Below, piece after piece: positions 41,793-50,215 of a DNA stretch of 64,000 nt. The DNA lies in NCBI GenBank assembly GCA_963771985.1, contig CAVYVO010000010.1:322506-386505 (forward strand), in the 5' to 3' direction. The number at the start of each line of letters is the position of its first letter. Within the stretch, counting starts at the first letter, position 1. Below the pieces are notes generated by a model that saw only the letters and a program-made list of their open reading frames with translations, did no database searches and was not told the DNA's origin. Origin of the DNA: Trebonia sp963771985. Its GTDB lineage: Bacteria; Actinomycetota; Actinomycetes; Streptosporangiales; Streptosporangiaceae. A program made the position numbers and the translations under genes.

Positions 41793-42354
41793 GGCGGCAC
41801 CGCCACATCCAGAATGCGACCTCCCGCCGGCCAGGGTCCCGGCGTGGGCTTCGCTTTGACGCGGGGCTCGAATCGTGTGACGCGTGCCGGATCGCGTGAC
41901 ACCCAGGCACCTGGCGAGCGGCGCCGGTACCACCGGCGAGGCGGGAAAATACATGGACGGAGTTCAACGACGAACTGAAGGCCCTGGTGGGCGAAGTCGC
42001 CGACCGGCCTTGGTCAGCGCGGCTGCCTCGGGTGCGCCCGAAGGCGTACTTCCGCCCTGGACGCCAGGCGCCGGCTGGCTCGCTGTCACGGCCACGGCGG
42101 GGTTGCCGGCTGGTGAGATGCGTATCGTGTGGGTCCGGGGAAACATCACGAACGTGATGGCGGTGATGCACAGGAGCACGACTGCCGTAGTTGCGGCCAG
42201 CCGCGCCGGGAGCCGCCGCGCTGGCTGGTGACGAGGTGTTCCGTAGGGCGGAGTTGGTACGCCGGGCCGGTATCCCACTCTGGGTGACTCATTTCCCTTT
42301 TTCCTCTTGCGGCACATGGCTGTGCCGTTCCTTTGTTGCGGGATGCGCGACCTG
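41793..42354. other. Interval with coding remnants only
   Basis: Plus strand has a short protein-like run, WTEFNDELKALVGEVADRP, near 41950-42005 without a start. Minus strand has a membrane-anchored-looking frame (41964-42317) with LAATTAVVLLCITAITFVMF, and a well-placed start MSHPEWDTGPAYQL in a different frame after GGAAAAAGGGAA at ~42290. These may be one small gene with a frameshift. Nothing complete. Confidence 0.3.
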
Positions 42355-43563
42355 CGCGGCCGGGTGTGGTTACTGGGTGGCCTGGCGGGCGCGGTTGAGG
42401 ATGCCGGCGGTGGTGCCGACGTACATGTCGAGGGTGATGCGGTAGTTGGCGTGGCCGGCCATGCGGGACACGTCGGTGGCGTTGAGCTTCCAGCCGAACA
42501 GGGCGGTGGTGCAGAACACGTGCCGCAGGCTGTGCCAGGTCCAGGCGCCGTTGCCGTGCTCGTCGCGCCACCCGGCGATGAGGTAGGCGGGGGCCAGGAC
42601 GCGGCGGTCGAAGTTGGAGGACCGCCAGATCGCGAACCGGGGGCTGGGGAACATCAGGCCCAGCGGGTTGCGGCCGGCCTGCATCTCGGCTTCGACCTGC
42701 TCGATACGGGCGCGGATCTTCGCCGCGAGCGGGTAGCCGGCCGGGGTGCGGACGGGGTAGATGGTCTTGCGGCGCTTGCGGCCCTTGGGCAGCTCGGTGT
42801 GCTGCTTGCCGGCGACCTCGACCACCTTGCGGTCCACGTCGATGACACGCTCTTGCGGGGTGATCTGCCAGATGGTCAGCGCGAACTCCTCGCCCTGCCG
42901 CAGCCCGGCGTAGGCGGCGACATTGGCCATCAGCTCGTGCAGGTCCCCGCGCTGTCCGGCGGCCAGCGCCTTGCCGAGGCGGTCGACGTCGGCGTCGGCG
43001 GGGATCTCGGCCGGGTCGACCCACAGCGCGGACTCCCCGGACGTGCTGGCCTGCGGCTCGGGCACGGGCCGGCCGGCGGCCTGCCAGTGCACCTCCCGCA
43101 GCCGCGGATTAGTCAGGTACCCGCCCTTGATGCCCGCGGTCACCATGGCCGACAGGCACCTGTGCAGCCGGTCGCCCTCGCTGGCGGTCGGCGCGGCGTT
43201 GACGATCTGCTGCATGTGACCGGCGGTGATGTCCTGGCAGGTGACCGAAGCGATGACCGGGGCGGCGAACCGCCGGCACAGCCTGCGCTGGGTGTCGGCG
43301 TGCCGCCGCGACCACCGCTTGCTCACCGGCAGCCGGTCGGGGTCCAGGTAGTGCGCGATCAGGTCCGCGCCGGGCCGCTCCATGTCCGGCGCCCCGGCCC
43401 GCAGCCGCTCGGTGACCTTGGCCAGCTTGGCGGCCAGCTCCGCCTCGGTCATCGCCTGCCGGAACCGCCGCCGCCCGTTCTCGGTGAACACCGCCCGCCA
43501 CGGCTCTCCCGCCTCCTCCGGCGGGTACACCAGAATCCCGCACCCCAGCTCAATCACCGGACG
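42355..43563 (-). repeat. 1.2-kb inverted repeat, arm 2
   Basis: Reverse complement of 39234-40441. The intervening 1.9 kb carries the DUF2637 operon. Confidence 0.9.
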
Positions 43564-43716
43564 GCCTGAAGCCACGGCTGGGTGCAAGGCTGCGGTGACG
43601 GCCCCGCCGTCGGGCGTGCCGCTTGGGCGGTGCGGCGGAAGCGGCGAGGGTCGTTGTGGCGTGTCTTCGCGGAAGGCAACAGCCTGCTCATTCATTGCCT
43701 GAGTGCGCTTTCTCAT
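42370..43716 (-). CDS. Tyrosine integrase, copy 2, intact
   Basis: 448 residues from ATG 43716 (ATG 43695 possible). Core-binding region ADLIAHYLDPDRLPVSKRW; catalytic Arg in YAGLRQGEEF, WHSLRHVFCTTALF (His, Arg, His), GHANYR and nucleophile Tyr in LDMYVG. The N-terminal ~50 residues are unrelated to copy 1, as the repeat begins at GRPVIELGCG. It is the only functional integrase candidate of the second element. Confidence 0.8.
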   Translation of the reverse strand: MRKRTQAMNEQAVAFREDTPQRPSPLPPHRPSGTPDGGAVTAALHPAVASGRPVIELGCGILVYPPEEAGEPWRAVFTENGRRRFRQAMTEAELAAKLAKVTERLRAGAPDMERPGADLIAHYLDPDRLPVSKRWSRRHADTQRRLCRRFAAPVIASVTCQDITAGHMQQIVNAAPTASEGDRLHRCLSAMVTAGIKGGYLTNPRLREVHWQAAGRPVPEPQASTSGESALWVDPAEIPADADVDRLGKALAAGQRGDLHELMANVAAYAGLRQGEEFALTIWQITPQERVIDVDRKVVEVAGKQHTELPKGRKRRKTIYPVRTPAGYPLAAKIRARIEQVEAEMQAGRNPLGLMFPSPRFAIWRSSNFDRRVLAPAYLIAGWRDEHGNGAWTWHSLRHVFCTTALFGWKLNATDVSRMAGHANYRITLDMYVGTTAGILNRARQATQ

Positions 43717-43755
43717 CTTGGCGCAGGACAGGGAAGCCCGGCGTGACAGCCGTCC

Positions 43756-44628
43756 TCATCCTGGCTGGGGGCCGCGTGCCTTCTGGGCCGGTTCCGTGCG
43801 CGGCCTCAGGTCCGCGCTTTGGCTGTGCGGGTCGAGGATGGCCTGAACTGGCTGCGGGAAGTCGAGAGCCGCGACCTGGTTCGGGTGGCTGGCATGAACT
43901 GGCCGCCATGGTCTGGTGATCTGTGCTGTCCATGCCGCGATCTGCGGCGCTAGCAGCCGCAGGATGTCCGGGGCCGCCAGATCGCATGCCTGGGCGAGCG
44001 CGGCTGAGATCGTGTCCCGGTCGGTGATATCGCGTGTCGGCGGCGGTGTATCGCGCAGCTGGCATGACCTGATCCGCGCGCCGGCCTCCACCAGCACTCG
44101 TTCAGCGTCGGCGAGTGATTCCACGGTTCCCTGGCTGGCGGCGGTCCGGGGAAATGCCGGCGCCGGCCGGAGGTCTGCGCTCTTGCACGGCCAGGTGCCT
44201 GTTTCTCCGAGGAACCGGACGTAATAGGTCTGTGTCCCGTCCCGTTCGGCATAAATGGAGGTGATGATGCCGCGGGAGGCGAGAGGGGCGCTGTCTTCCG
44301 CGGATTCCTGGTCCCGGCGCCGCTGCGGGTGTTCTACTTCTTCGCCGAGCGAGTACGGGTGTTCTTCTTCAGCCCGGCGCTGGTGGTAGGCGGCATTCCC
44401 GGCAGCGATCGCATTGTCGAAGTCGATGCCCCGCCAGTCTGCGTAATGCCGCAGGTCGCCGATCAGGGCGGCCATGAGGTCTTGGTCGCCGAGGTCTTCG
44501 TCTGCGGGATCAGCGAGATATTCGTAGGCGGGCGGGTCCATGTCACCGGCCTGCTGCCGGTAGTCGTAGAACAGGCGCGATGCCATGTCCAGGCGTTCGC
44601 TGCGGGACAGGTTATCTTTATCTGTCAT
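43756..44628 (-). CDS. Element protein, paralogue of 46139-46975
   Basis: 290 residues from ATG 44628 with AAGGAGG upstream. Contains LDMASRLFYDYRQQAGDMDP, LMAALIGDLRHYADWRGIDFDNAI, RGIITSIYAERDGTQTYYVRFLG and SLADAERVLVEAGARI. The order HYAD..Y-S/T-x-G-E/N-V, a strand-rich middle and a helical end match the 46139 protein. Small soluble protein, function unknown. Start overlaps the upstream stop (ATGA). Confidence 0.55.
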   Translation of the reverse strand: MTDKDNLSRSERLDMASRLFYDYRQQAGDMDPPAYEYLADPADEDLGDQDLMAALIGDLRHYADWRGIDFDNAIAAGNAAYHQRRAEEEHPYSLGEEVEHPQRRRDQESAEDSAPLASRGIITSIYAERDGTQTYYVRFLGETGTWPCKSADLRPAPAFPRTAASQGTVESLADAERVLVEAGARIRSCQLRDTPPPTRDITDRDTISAALAQACDLAAPDILRLLAPQIAAWTAQITRPWRPVHASHPNQVAALDFPQPVQAILDPHSQSADLRPRTEPAQKARGPQPG

Positions 44629-45527
44629 GGCTTCCTCCTTGGCGGGCCGGGCCGGTGGCCGGGCGGCTGGCTGCCGGCGCTGCCGCCGTCTTGGGGGGCG
44701 GCGGGGATGGCGGCGGGATCGCTGGCCGGCGCGGGAAAGCATGCCGCTGCCAGGCCGGCTGCCCCGGTGGCGGGAGTCCCGGCCGCTGCCAGCCCGGCTC
44801 GCCCCGCCTCGGAGAACAGCGGGTAGGCTGCCCGCACCTGGCGGGCCAGGTCCCCGGCGCCGGGCTGATGGCTGCCGGCCGCCGAGCAGACCAGGGACTC
44901 GCGCAGGTGCCCGCAGGAAAGATCGAAGTTCCGCGCGATCAGCGTGAGCGTGGTGCCGAACGGCCTTGGCGCTGTTTCGGCAAGAGCGAGGACGGCAGCC
45001 TGCAGCGACGCCATCGCGAACATCATTTCCGTGACGATCTCGTCCCGGTATTCGGCAGTTCCGGACATCTGCCGCCAGATACCGTCGGATATGCCCAGCG
45101 CCTGTCTCATGGCATGGACCGCGGCGACCGCCGGACCGTCGTGTGACGGGTCGCCTCCCGCGCGGATACCCTGCGCCAGGTTTTCCCTGATGCCTGCCTT
45201 CATGGCCGGCTGGCCGATCCGGGCCAGAACCCTGGCCGCGTCGAGGCAGTGTGATGCCTCGCTGATCAGCGCGTTCGGGGCGTTCAGGGAGTCATCAGGC
45301 TGCCCGCCGGGCTGTGCAGTTGCCTGATAGCGGCTGAGCAGGCCGGTGGCAACCCGGAAATCGTGAATCACGTTGCCGAGCATCCACATGATATTGAGGC
45401 CCTGCTGCAGGGTGAGATTCGCATCCCAGGCGGTTGCCGCGTCTCCGGCTGCTTCCTGGAAACTGTCCAGGGCGTTCAGCACGCGGTCGTGGCGGCTTTG
45501 GTGGTTGTCCCGCTGCGAATCATTCAC
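44625..45527 (-). CDS. Helical element protein, paralogue of 46972-47601
   Basis: 300 residues from GTG 45527, overlapping the previous gene by 8 bp. Mostly helices: RVLNALDSFQEAAGDAATAW, QQGLNIMWMLGNVIHDFRV, ALISEASHCLDAARVLARIG, EMMFAMASLQAAVLALAET; the C-terminus is Pro/Ala-rich and disordered. The 46972 protein has the same helix order. Not a recognised family. Confidence 0.5.
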   Translation of the reverse strand: MNDSQRDNHQSRHDRVLNALDSFQEAAGDAATAWDANLTLQQGLNIMWMLGNVIHDFRVATGLLSRYQATAQPGGQPDDSLNAPNALISEASHCLDAARVLARIGQPAMKAGIRENLAQGIRAGGDPSHDGPAVAAVHAMRQALGISDGIWRQMSGTAEYRDEIVTEMMFAMASLQAAVLALAETAPRPFGTTLTLIARNFDLSCGHLRESLVCSAAGSHQPGAGDLARQVRAAYPLFSEAGRAGLAAAGTPATGAAGLAAACFPAPASDPAAIPAAPQDGGSAGSQPPGHRPGPPRRKP

Positions 45528-45996
45528 GTGCGTCCGTCCCTGACTGCTGGTCCGGTCCCCGGGAACCCCTCCGGCTGCGGGCAACGCGCACCGTGCCGGT
45601 AATGCGCAGCGGGGCCGGGTCCCGGGACAGGGTGCGCTGCTGCGCCCGGCGCTGGGAGTTGCTGCGCGGATTGCGGCTCTGGGTGCGAAGCGCTGCGGCA
45701 AAGGCGGCTACCTCGCCGGCCCACCAGCGGTAGCAGCGCGCTGAGACAGGAACGGGCGCGGGGAATCCGGGACGATGGGTGAGTTCGTATGCAGCCGTGC
45801 GGCCCAGGCCGAACAGCTGGCGTATTTCCCGGATGGTGATCAGGCTGTCGGCCGGCGGCCGTCCGCGCAGCGGTGCCTCCGGCTCGGCCGTGCCGCGCGG
45901 CGCCGTCGGCCGCTCCTGGCCGTCCGGGCTGTTCACGGCAGCGTCCTTCCTGATGGCAGGCGGGATGGCCTGGTCAATGACGTGTTCACCGGTCAT
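45520..45996 (-). CDS. AlpA-like HTH regulator or excisionase
   Basis: 158 residues from ATG 45996 (GGGGAGA upstream). HTH in SLITIREIRQLFGLGRTAAYEL, then THRPGFPAPVPVSARCYRWW, the wing typical of AlpA/Xis proteins. The basic C-terminus (RNPRSNSQRRAQQR) is an extension. Probably controls excision or operon expression of the second element. 45997-46138 shows no gene. Confidence 0.65.
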   Translation of the reverse strand: MTGEHVIDQAIPPAIRKDAAVNSPDGQERPTAPRGTAEPEAPLRGRPPADSLITIREIRQLFGLGRTAAYELTHRPGFPAPVPVSARCYRWWAGEVAAFAAALRTQSRNPRSNSQRRAQQRTLSRDPAPLRITGTVRVARSRRGSRGPDQQSGTDARE

Positions 45997-46138
45997 CGTG
46001 ATGTCTCCCCGGTGCGCCTTCCTGTTCTGCTGCGGTCATCGGGGGATGCCTCCGCGCGCCGCGCTGGCGACCTGCGGCCGGCGGCGGCCCGCTGCGCGGA
46101 GAAGTCGTACCGTCCAGCGGGACTGCCTGGCCGGGCCA

Positions 46139-46975
46139 TCACCGGTGATCCGTCCGCGGGCGCCGCTCCGGTTTCCGGAACGGCACGACTGCTGCTTCGG
46201 CGCCGGGCGGGCCGGGAAGCCCTGGCGCGCCCGGCGGGAACGGCATGCTGGCCGCGGCGAGGGTGACGGGGTGGCCGGTGCGTGCCCCGGCGACCAGCTG
46301 TCCGTCTCTTTCGGTGATGACTTCGCTGAACTCCTGGAGCAGGGTCTGCCGTCTCAGGCCGCTCCAGCCGGACAGTGCCGCCAGGATGGTGTCCAGGTCC
46401 CGGACAAGGCGGCTGTCCGGGGTCCGGCGGTCGAGGCAGGCGTGCTCGAGCTCGGAAACGGCCCGGTTCAGGCAGCGGCGTGCGGCGTAGGCCGAGGAGA
46501 TGGTGCCGTGGCTGGTGGTGATAGCGGGGAACGGCCGGGCGGGGGCGAGGTCCGGCTCGGGGACCCATTGGCGGCTGGTGAGGAAGTCGATGCGGTATTC
46601 GGCGGGGCGGCCTGGCCGGGCGGCGATCACTTCGCCGGTGAGCGGCGGGTCGCCGGGGGCCGGGGTGCGCCAGCGCGGCCCGGCGCGCCGGACTGCGTTC
46701 CCGGGCGTGTAGGTGGTGTGCTGCCGGCTATGTTCTTGCCGTGCGGCGGTGAGCGCGTCGGGGAAGCTGAGGTGGCGCCGGTCGGCGTAGTGCATGAGTC
46801 CGCATAGCAGGGCTGAGAGCCGGTCCTGGTCGCCGCCGGGCAGCGCGTCCCGCTCGAAGTCGAAGAAGAAGATGTCCTCGGGGGAGCCTTGTGCGGTTGA
46901 GGAGCGGGCGTAGAGGTTGACTGCGTCCAGGGCCAGTGCTGCCCGCTGCCCGTTGGTCGGCGGGTGGTCGCTCAC
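46139..46975 (-). CDS. Element protein, paralogue of 43756-44628
   Basis: 278 residues from GTG 46975 (GTGA overlap). Shares ALLCGLMHYADRRHLSFPDAL and YTPGNAVRR with the paralogue, followed by TGEVIAARPGRPAEYRIDFL and helices (AYAARRCLNRAVSELEHACL, DLDTILAALSGWSGL). Function unknown. Confidence 0.55.
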   Translation of the reverse strand: MSDHPPTNGQRAALALDAVNLYARSSTAQGSPEDIFFFDFERDALPGGDQDRLSALLCGLMHYADRRHLSFPDALTAARQEHSRQHTTYTPGNAVRRAGPRWRTPAPGDPPLTGEVIAARPGRPAEYRIDFLTSRQWVPEPDLAPARPFPAITTSHGTISSAYAARRCLNRAVSELEHACLDRRTPDSRLVRDLDTILAALSGWSGLRRQTLLQEFSEVITERDGQLVAGARTGHPVTLAAASMPFPPGAPGLPGPPGAEAAVVPFRKPERRPRTDHR

Positions 46976-47601
46976 GGCCGGCTCTCCGGGGGCCAGGGTG
47001 GAATGCCGTCTTCGGGCGGCTGGACCGCTGCGTTGAAGTAGGCGATCGCCTCCGCGACGGCGGCGCCGGCGGTGTGCAGGCCGATGGCCAGCCGGCGGGG
47101 AGCGTAGCTGGCCAGGGCGGCGATCGCGGCGGACAGGAACGCGGTGGCGGTGATGAGCCGGCGGACGGTGCCGTCGCGGTCGGCTGCGGTGCCGGCCGGC
47201 TGCCGCCAGGACACGATGGCATCCCGTGCTGCCCGGCACAGCACCGCGCCGGGCTCGTCGGGGTCGGTCGGCGGGCTGATGCCTTCGGCGGCGAGCACGC
47301 CGTCCAGGCGCTGCCAGGCGTCGTGCAGCCACCCGGACCCGGTGCCGGTGTGCTGCGCGAAGCCGGCGGCGTCGGGATCCGGGTGGCGGTCGGTGACTTG
47401 GTAGGCGGCCAGGCCGCTGGCGGCGATGGCGAGGTCGCGCAGGACGGAGTACAGCTGGCTGACGGCGCGGCGGTGTGCGGCCGGGGGCAGCGGCTGTGCC
47501 CAGGCGCAGGCGGCGTCTTTGGCGGCGCCGGCGACTGCGGCGGCGGCGGCAGTGTGGTGCTGCGGCGGGGGCAGCGGGGGTGCGGGGCGCGGTGCGGTCA
47601 T
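46972..47601 (-). CDS. Helical element protein, paralogue of 44625-45527
   Basis: 209 residues, ATG 47601 with GGAGG 6-7 bases upstream. Helices: AVAGAAKDAACAWAQPL, AVSQLYSVLRDLAIAASGLAAYQV, DAWQRLDGVLAAEG, LITATAFLSAAIAALASYAP and GAAVAEAIAYFNAAV. Same arrangement as the 44625 protein, so this two-gene unit occurs twice. Not recognised. Confidence 0.5.
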   Translation of the reverse strand: MTAPRPAPPLPPPQHHTAAAAAVAGAAKDAACAWAQPLPPAAHRRAVSQLYSVLRDLAIAASGLAAYQVTDRHPDPDAAGFAQHTGTGSGWLHDAWQRLDGVLAAEGISPPTDPDEPGAVLCRAARDAIVSWRQPAGTAADRDGTVRRLITATAFLSAAIAALASYAPRRLAIGLHTAGAAVAEAIAYFNAAVQPPEDGIPPWPPESRP

Positions 47602-47626
47602 GGGTGCCTCCGGGGCTGGGTGCGGG

Positions 47627-48604
47627 TCAGGGGCGGGATGCGAGGGCGGCGGGGCGGGTCGCGGCGACGACGCCGTCCAGGTCGAGGGGGCCGGTCTGGA
47701 CGTCGGTGCCGGTGTGGGGGGCCTGGATGACCTGGCCGTGGCCGAGGTACATGACGACGTGGCCGGGGCTGGCGGGGGTGCCGTCGGAGCCGGCGGAAAA
47801 CAGCAGGTCGCCGGGCTGGATCTGGGACAGCGGGATTTGCGGGCCGTCTTGGCGCCATTGGTAGGTGGTGCGGGCGATGTGGATGCCGGCGGCGGCGTAG
47901 GCGGCCCAGACCAGGCCGGAGCAGTCGTAGGAGGCGGGGCCCTGGCCGCCCCACTGGTAGGGCTTGCCGAGCTGCGCCTTGGCGAACGCGATCGCCGCGG
48001 CGGCCGGGTCGGGCTGCCCGGTGCCCTGGGCGGCGTAGCGGGCGGCCCAGGACATGACGTCGGTGACGTACCAGCCGGCGTGGTTGTAGGCGAAGACGGC
48101 CTGCTCGATCCCGGCGGGGCTGCCGCCGCGGGCGCCGCTGGCGCAGAGCATCGCCGCGGCGGTGTAGATGGCGTCGGCCGGGTCGTAGGGGGTGACGGGC
48201 TGGCCGGGGCTGGCGGTGACGGCGTATTCGGCGAAGGTGGCGGGGAGGAACTGCATGGGGCCTTCGGCGCCGGCGTAGTTGCGGCCGGAGCGGACGCCCG
48301 GCAGGGGCGACTGGCCGTTGTCTGATTCGACGGTGCCGATGCCGGCCAGCACTGCCCAGGGCAGTCCCGGGCAGGTGCGGGCGGCGTCCATGTACCAGGC
48401 CAGGTAGGCGGGCGGGATGTCTGCTTCTGCGGCGGGGGCGGGCGCGCCGTCCAGGGCGGCGGCCGCCGCCTGCGCGACGGCAGCGGCCGGCCCGCCGGGC
48501 GGGGCGGCTGGGACAGGCGCGGGACTGGCCGCTGTGGTGAGCAGGATGATCGCCAGCGGGAACCCGGCGGCGGCCGCCGCGGCGGCGGCGAGGGCCTTGA
48601 CCAT
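47627..48604 (-). CDS. Transglycosylase plus NlpC/P60 cell-wall hydrolase
   Basis: 325 residues from ATG 48604. Signal or anchor MVKALAAAAAAAAGFPLAIILL at the N-terminus. Lytic transglycosylase-like domain: IGTVESDNGQSPL (catalytic Glu) and GAEGPMQFLPATFAEYAV. NlpC/P60 peptidase at the end: SYDCSGLVWAAYAAAG (catalytic Cys), PGHVVMYLG (His). Such two-domain proteins open peptidoglycan for conjugation in Gram-positives (VirB1-like role). Upstream gene is a truncated transfer protein, as in many actinobacterial ICEs. Confidence 0.85.
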   Translation of the reverse strand: MVKALAAAAAAAAGFPLAIILLTTAASPAPVPAAPPGGPAAAVAQAAAAALDGAPAPAAEADIPPAYLAWYMDAARTCPGLPWAVLAGIGTVESDNGQSPLPGVRSGRNYAGAEGPMQFLPATFAEYAVTASPGQPVTPYDPADAIYTAAAMLCASGARGGSPAGIEQAVFAYNHAGWYVTDVMSWAARYAAQGTGQPDPAAAAIAFAKAQLGKPYQWGGQGPASYDCSGLVWAAYAAAGIHIARTTYQWRQDGPQIPLSQIQPGDLLFSAGSDGTPASPGHVVMYLGHGQVIQAPHTGTDVQTGPLDLDGVVAATRPAALASRP

Positions 48605-48618
48605 GACGGCTGGCCCCC

Positions 48619-48966
48619 TCAGTAGAACAGCACGCGGGCGACCAGCCAGCGGCCGCCCGTCCGGGCCAGCTGCACGGTGACACCGTCCGGGGCGGACGTG
48701 CGGCCCGCGCTGCTGGCCGTCACGCGGATGGCGTACACGCGCAGGTAGACCGTCTGGCCGGTCGGGGCGGGCGCGCCGTCGGGGTGGGTGACGGCCTGCA
48801 CGCGCACCAGGCTGACCGTCCGGCTGCGGCGCATCGCCTCCCACGCGGCGGTGGCCGGCTGGGAGGCGGTCAGCTGCGCTTCCAGCGCCGCGGTGACCAG
48901 CGGCGGGCACCGGGCGGCCATAGCACCGGGCCCGTCGTGGACGGTGTCGGTGCTCTGCACGGTCAC
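48619..48966 (-). pseudogene. Conjugal transfer protein, 5'-truncated
   Basis: 115 residues in frame from GTG 48966. The C-terminal part VSLVRVQAVTHPDGAPAP, TVYLRVYAIRVTASSAGRTS and LARTGGRWLVARVLFY resembles the periplasmic domain of actinobacterial ICE proteins that precede the cell-wall hydrolase. The expected membrane helix and first ~80 residues are missing, replaced by transposon-end sequence from about 48970. Confidence 0.5.
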
Positions 48967-49150
48967 TCAAGATGACGATGTAGGCGCTGGTTTGCGTCAC
49001 TGATGTTGCGGATGTGCTGAGGGCAGCCCTGAGGGGTTGTCCTTTTTCGTGTGCGACGGCACGGTGAGCACGTTGGAGACAGGTGCGGCCCTCCCGTTCC
49101 TTCGTTTGGCAGCGAGACGGGAGGGCCGCGGGCGGACGCTTGGAGGCGTC

Positions 49151-49767
49151 GTGCTCACGGTAAACGGTGACCGGGGTGCAGTCGAACGGCAGTTGCTGTC
49201 GGGGCAGCTGTGCTGCCCGTCGTGCGGCGGGGTGCTGGGCGGGTGGGGGAACGCGCGGCCGCGGCGGGTCCGGATCCTGGACGGGCCTGACGTGGAGGTT
49301 GTCCCGCGCAGGTCGCGGTGCCGGGGCTGCGGGGGGACGCACGTTCTTCTTCCTGCGCGGTTCCTGTCGCGTCGGGCGGACGCGGGGGCGGTGATCGGCC
49401 GGGCGCTGGAGGAGAAGGCCGCGGGGAGCGGGCACCGGGTGATCGCGGCCGGGCTGGGACGGCCGGCGTCGACGGTGCGGGGCTGGCTGCGGTCGCTGGC
49501 CCGGAGCGCGGAGCGGGTGCGGGAGCGGTTCACGGTGCTGGCGGCGGGCCTGGCGGCCGATCCGCCGCTGCCCGCCCCGGCCGGGTCGCCGCTGGCGGAC
49601 GCGGTCGCCGCCATCGCGGCGGCCGCCGCTGCGGCGGCGATGGTGCCGGGCGTGGCAGCGTGCCGCGGTGGCAGCTGGCGGCGGCGCAGACGTGCGGGCT
49701 GCTGCTGGCCCCGTCGTGGCCGGCCATGGCCGGCCACGCGAGCTGGCTCTGGGCGGCGGCACGCTGA
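49151..49767 (+). pseudogene. DUF6431-type transposon protein, frameshifted
   Basis: GTG 49151 with GGAGG upstream. Zinc-ribbon pairs CCPSCGG and CRGCGGTH, then FLSRRADAGAVIGRALEEKA, an HTH GHRVIAAGLGRPASTVRGWL and PAGSPLADAVAAI. After ~49650 the natural ending VPRWQLAAAQTCGLLLAPSW is in another frame, ending at 49767, so one shift is needed. It is a transposon accessory gene, always next to a Mu-type transposase. Confidence 0.6.
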
Positions 49768-49787
49768 GCCGGAATCCTCGGTGACGC

Positions 49788-49883
49788 ATGTTTTCGGCGT
49801 TTTCACTGAGGAGGGATGCCCGTGTAGGGGCTCAGGAGGACCGCAAGAGGGCGCAGCGGGCCGAGCAGGTGGCCTTGTTCCGT
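49788..49883 (+). pseudogene. Mu-type transposase, first 32 codons
   Basis: From ATG 49788 the frame reads MFSAFSLRRDARVGAQEDRK, RAQRAEQVALFR, the N-terminus of the HTH/Mu transposase that follows DUF6431 genes. After base 49883 the sequence changes abruptly, which marks the end of the actinobacterial DNA. Confidence 0.5.
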
Positions 49884-50215
49884 CTGTTTCCGGCAACGCA
49901 GAGGGGTTTCGCTTCACAAACAAGGCCGTAAAGGCAATCACTGGTCATTGCGGGACCAAAAGAAAGTACCTTTGGAAAACTCAAGCAGTCAGTCTCCCAT
50001 GCGAGTACTTGCCGTGATCGTCCTGTATAAGATGCAGCCCAGAGAGTCAGCGGCCTTCAGGACACTTCGGGCAGCGATATCCGGTCTCGAGGACGGACAA
50101 GCAGATATAGAGATTTTGCTGTATGACAACACACCCGGGGGGCAGGCGAAGCGCTTCCGGCGGACGCACAAGGGCATCTGCCTGATCACCCAGCCGATGA
50201 TCGAGAGGCTGGCAC
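49884..50215. other. Junction zone with a glycosyltransferase-2 start fragment
   Basis: AT content rises sharply. ATG 49999 opens MRVLAVIVLYKMQPRESAAF, then DIEILLYDNTPGG, a clear family-2 glycosyltransferase N-terminus of acidobacterial style, which ends after ~55 codons near 50160. A short piece of unknown origin then leads into glgA. At least two joins within 330 bp. Confidence 0.6.

Larger units (their letters stand above)
39005..48966. mobile_element. Second integrative element, damaged
   Basis: Begins beside tRNA-Phe with an integrase gene, contains an inverted duplicate of that gene, a DUF2637 transfer protein, an AlpA-like regulator, a cell-wall hydrolase and a truncated transfer gene. 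The right end is cut by a DUF6431-type transposon and then by the contig join, so no attR can be defined. Confidence 0.5.
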
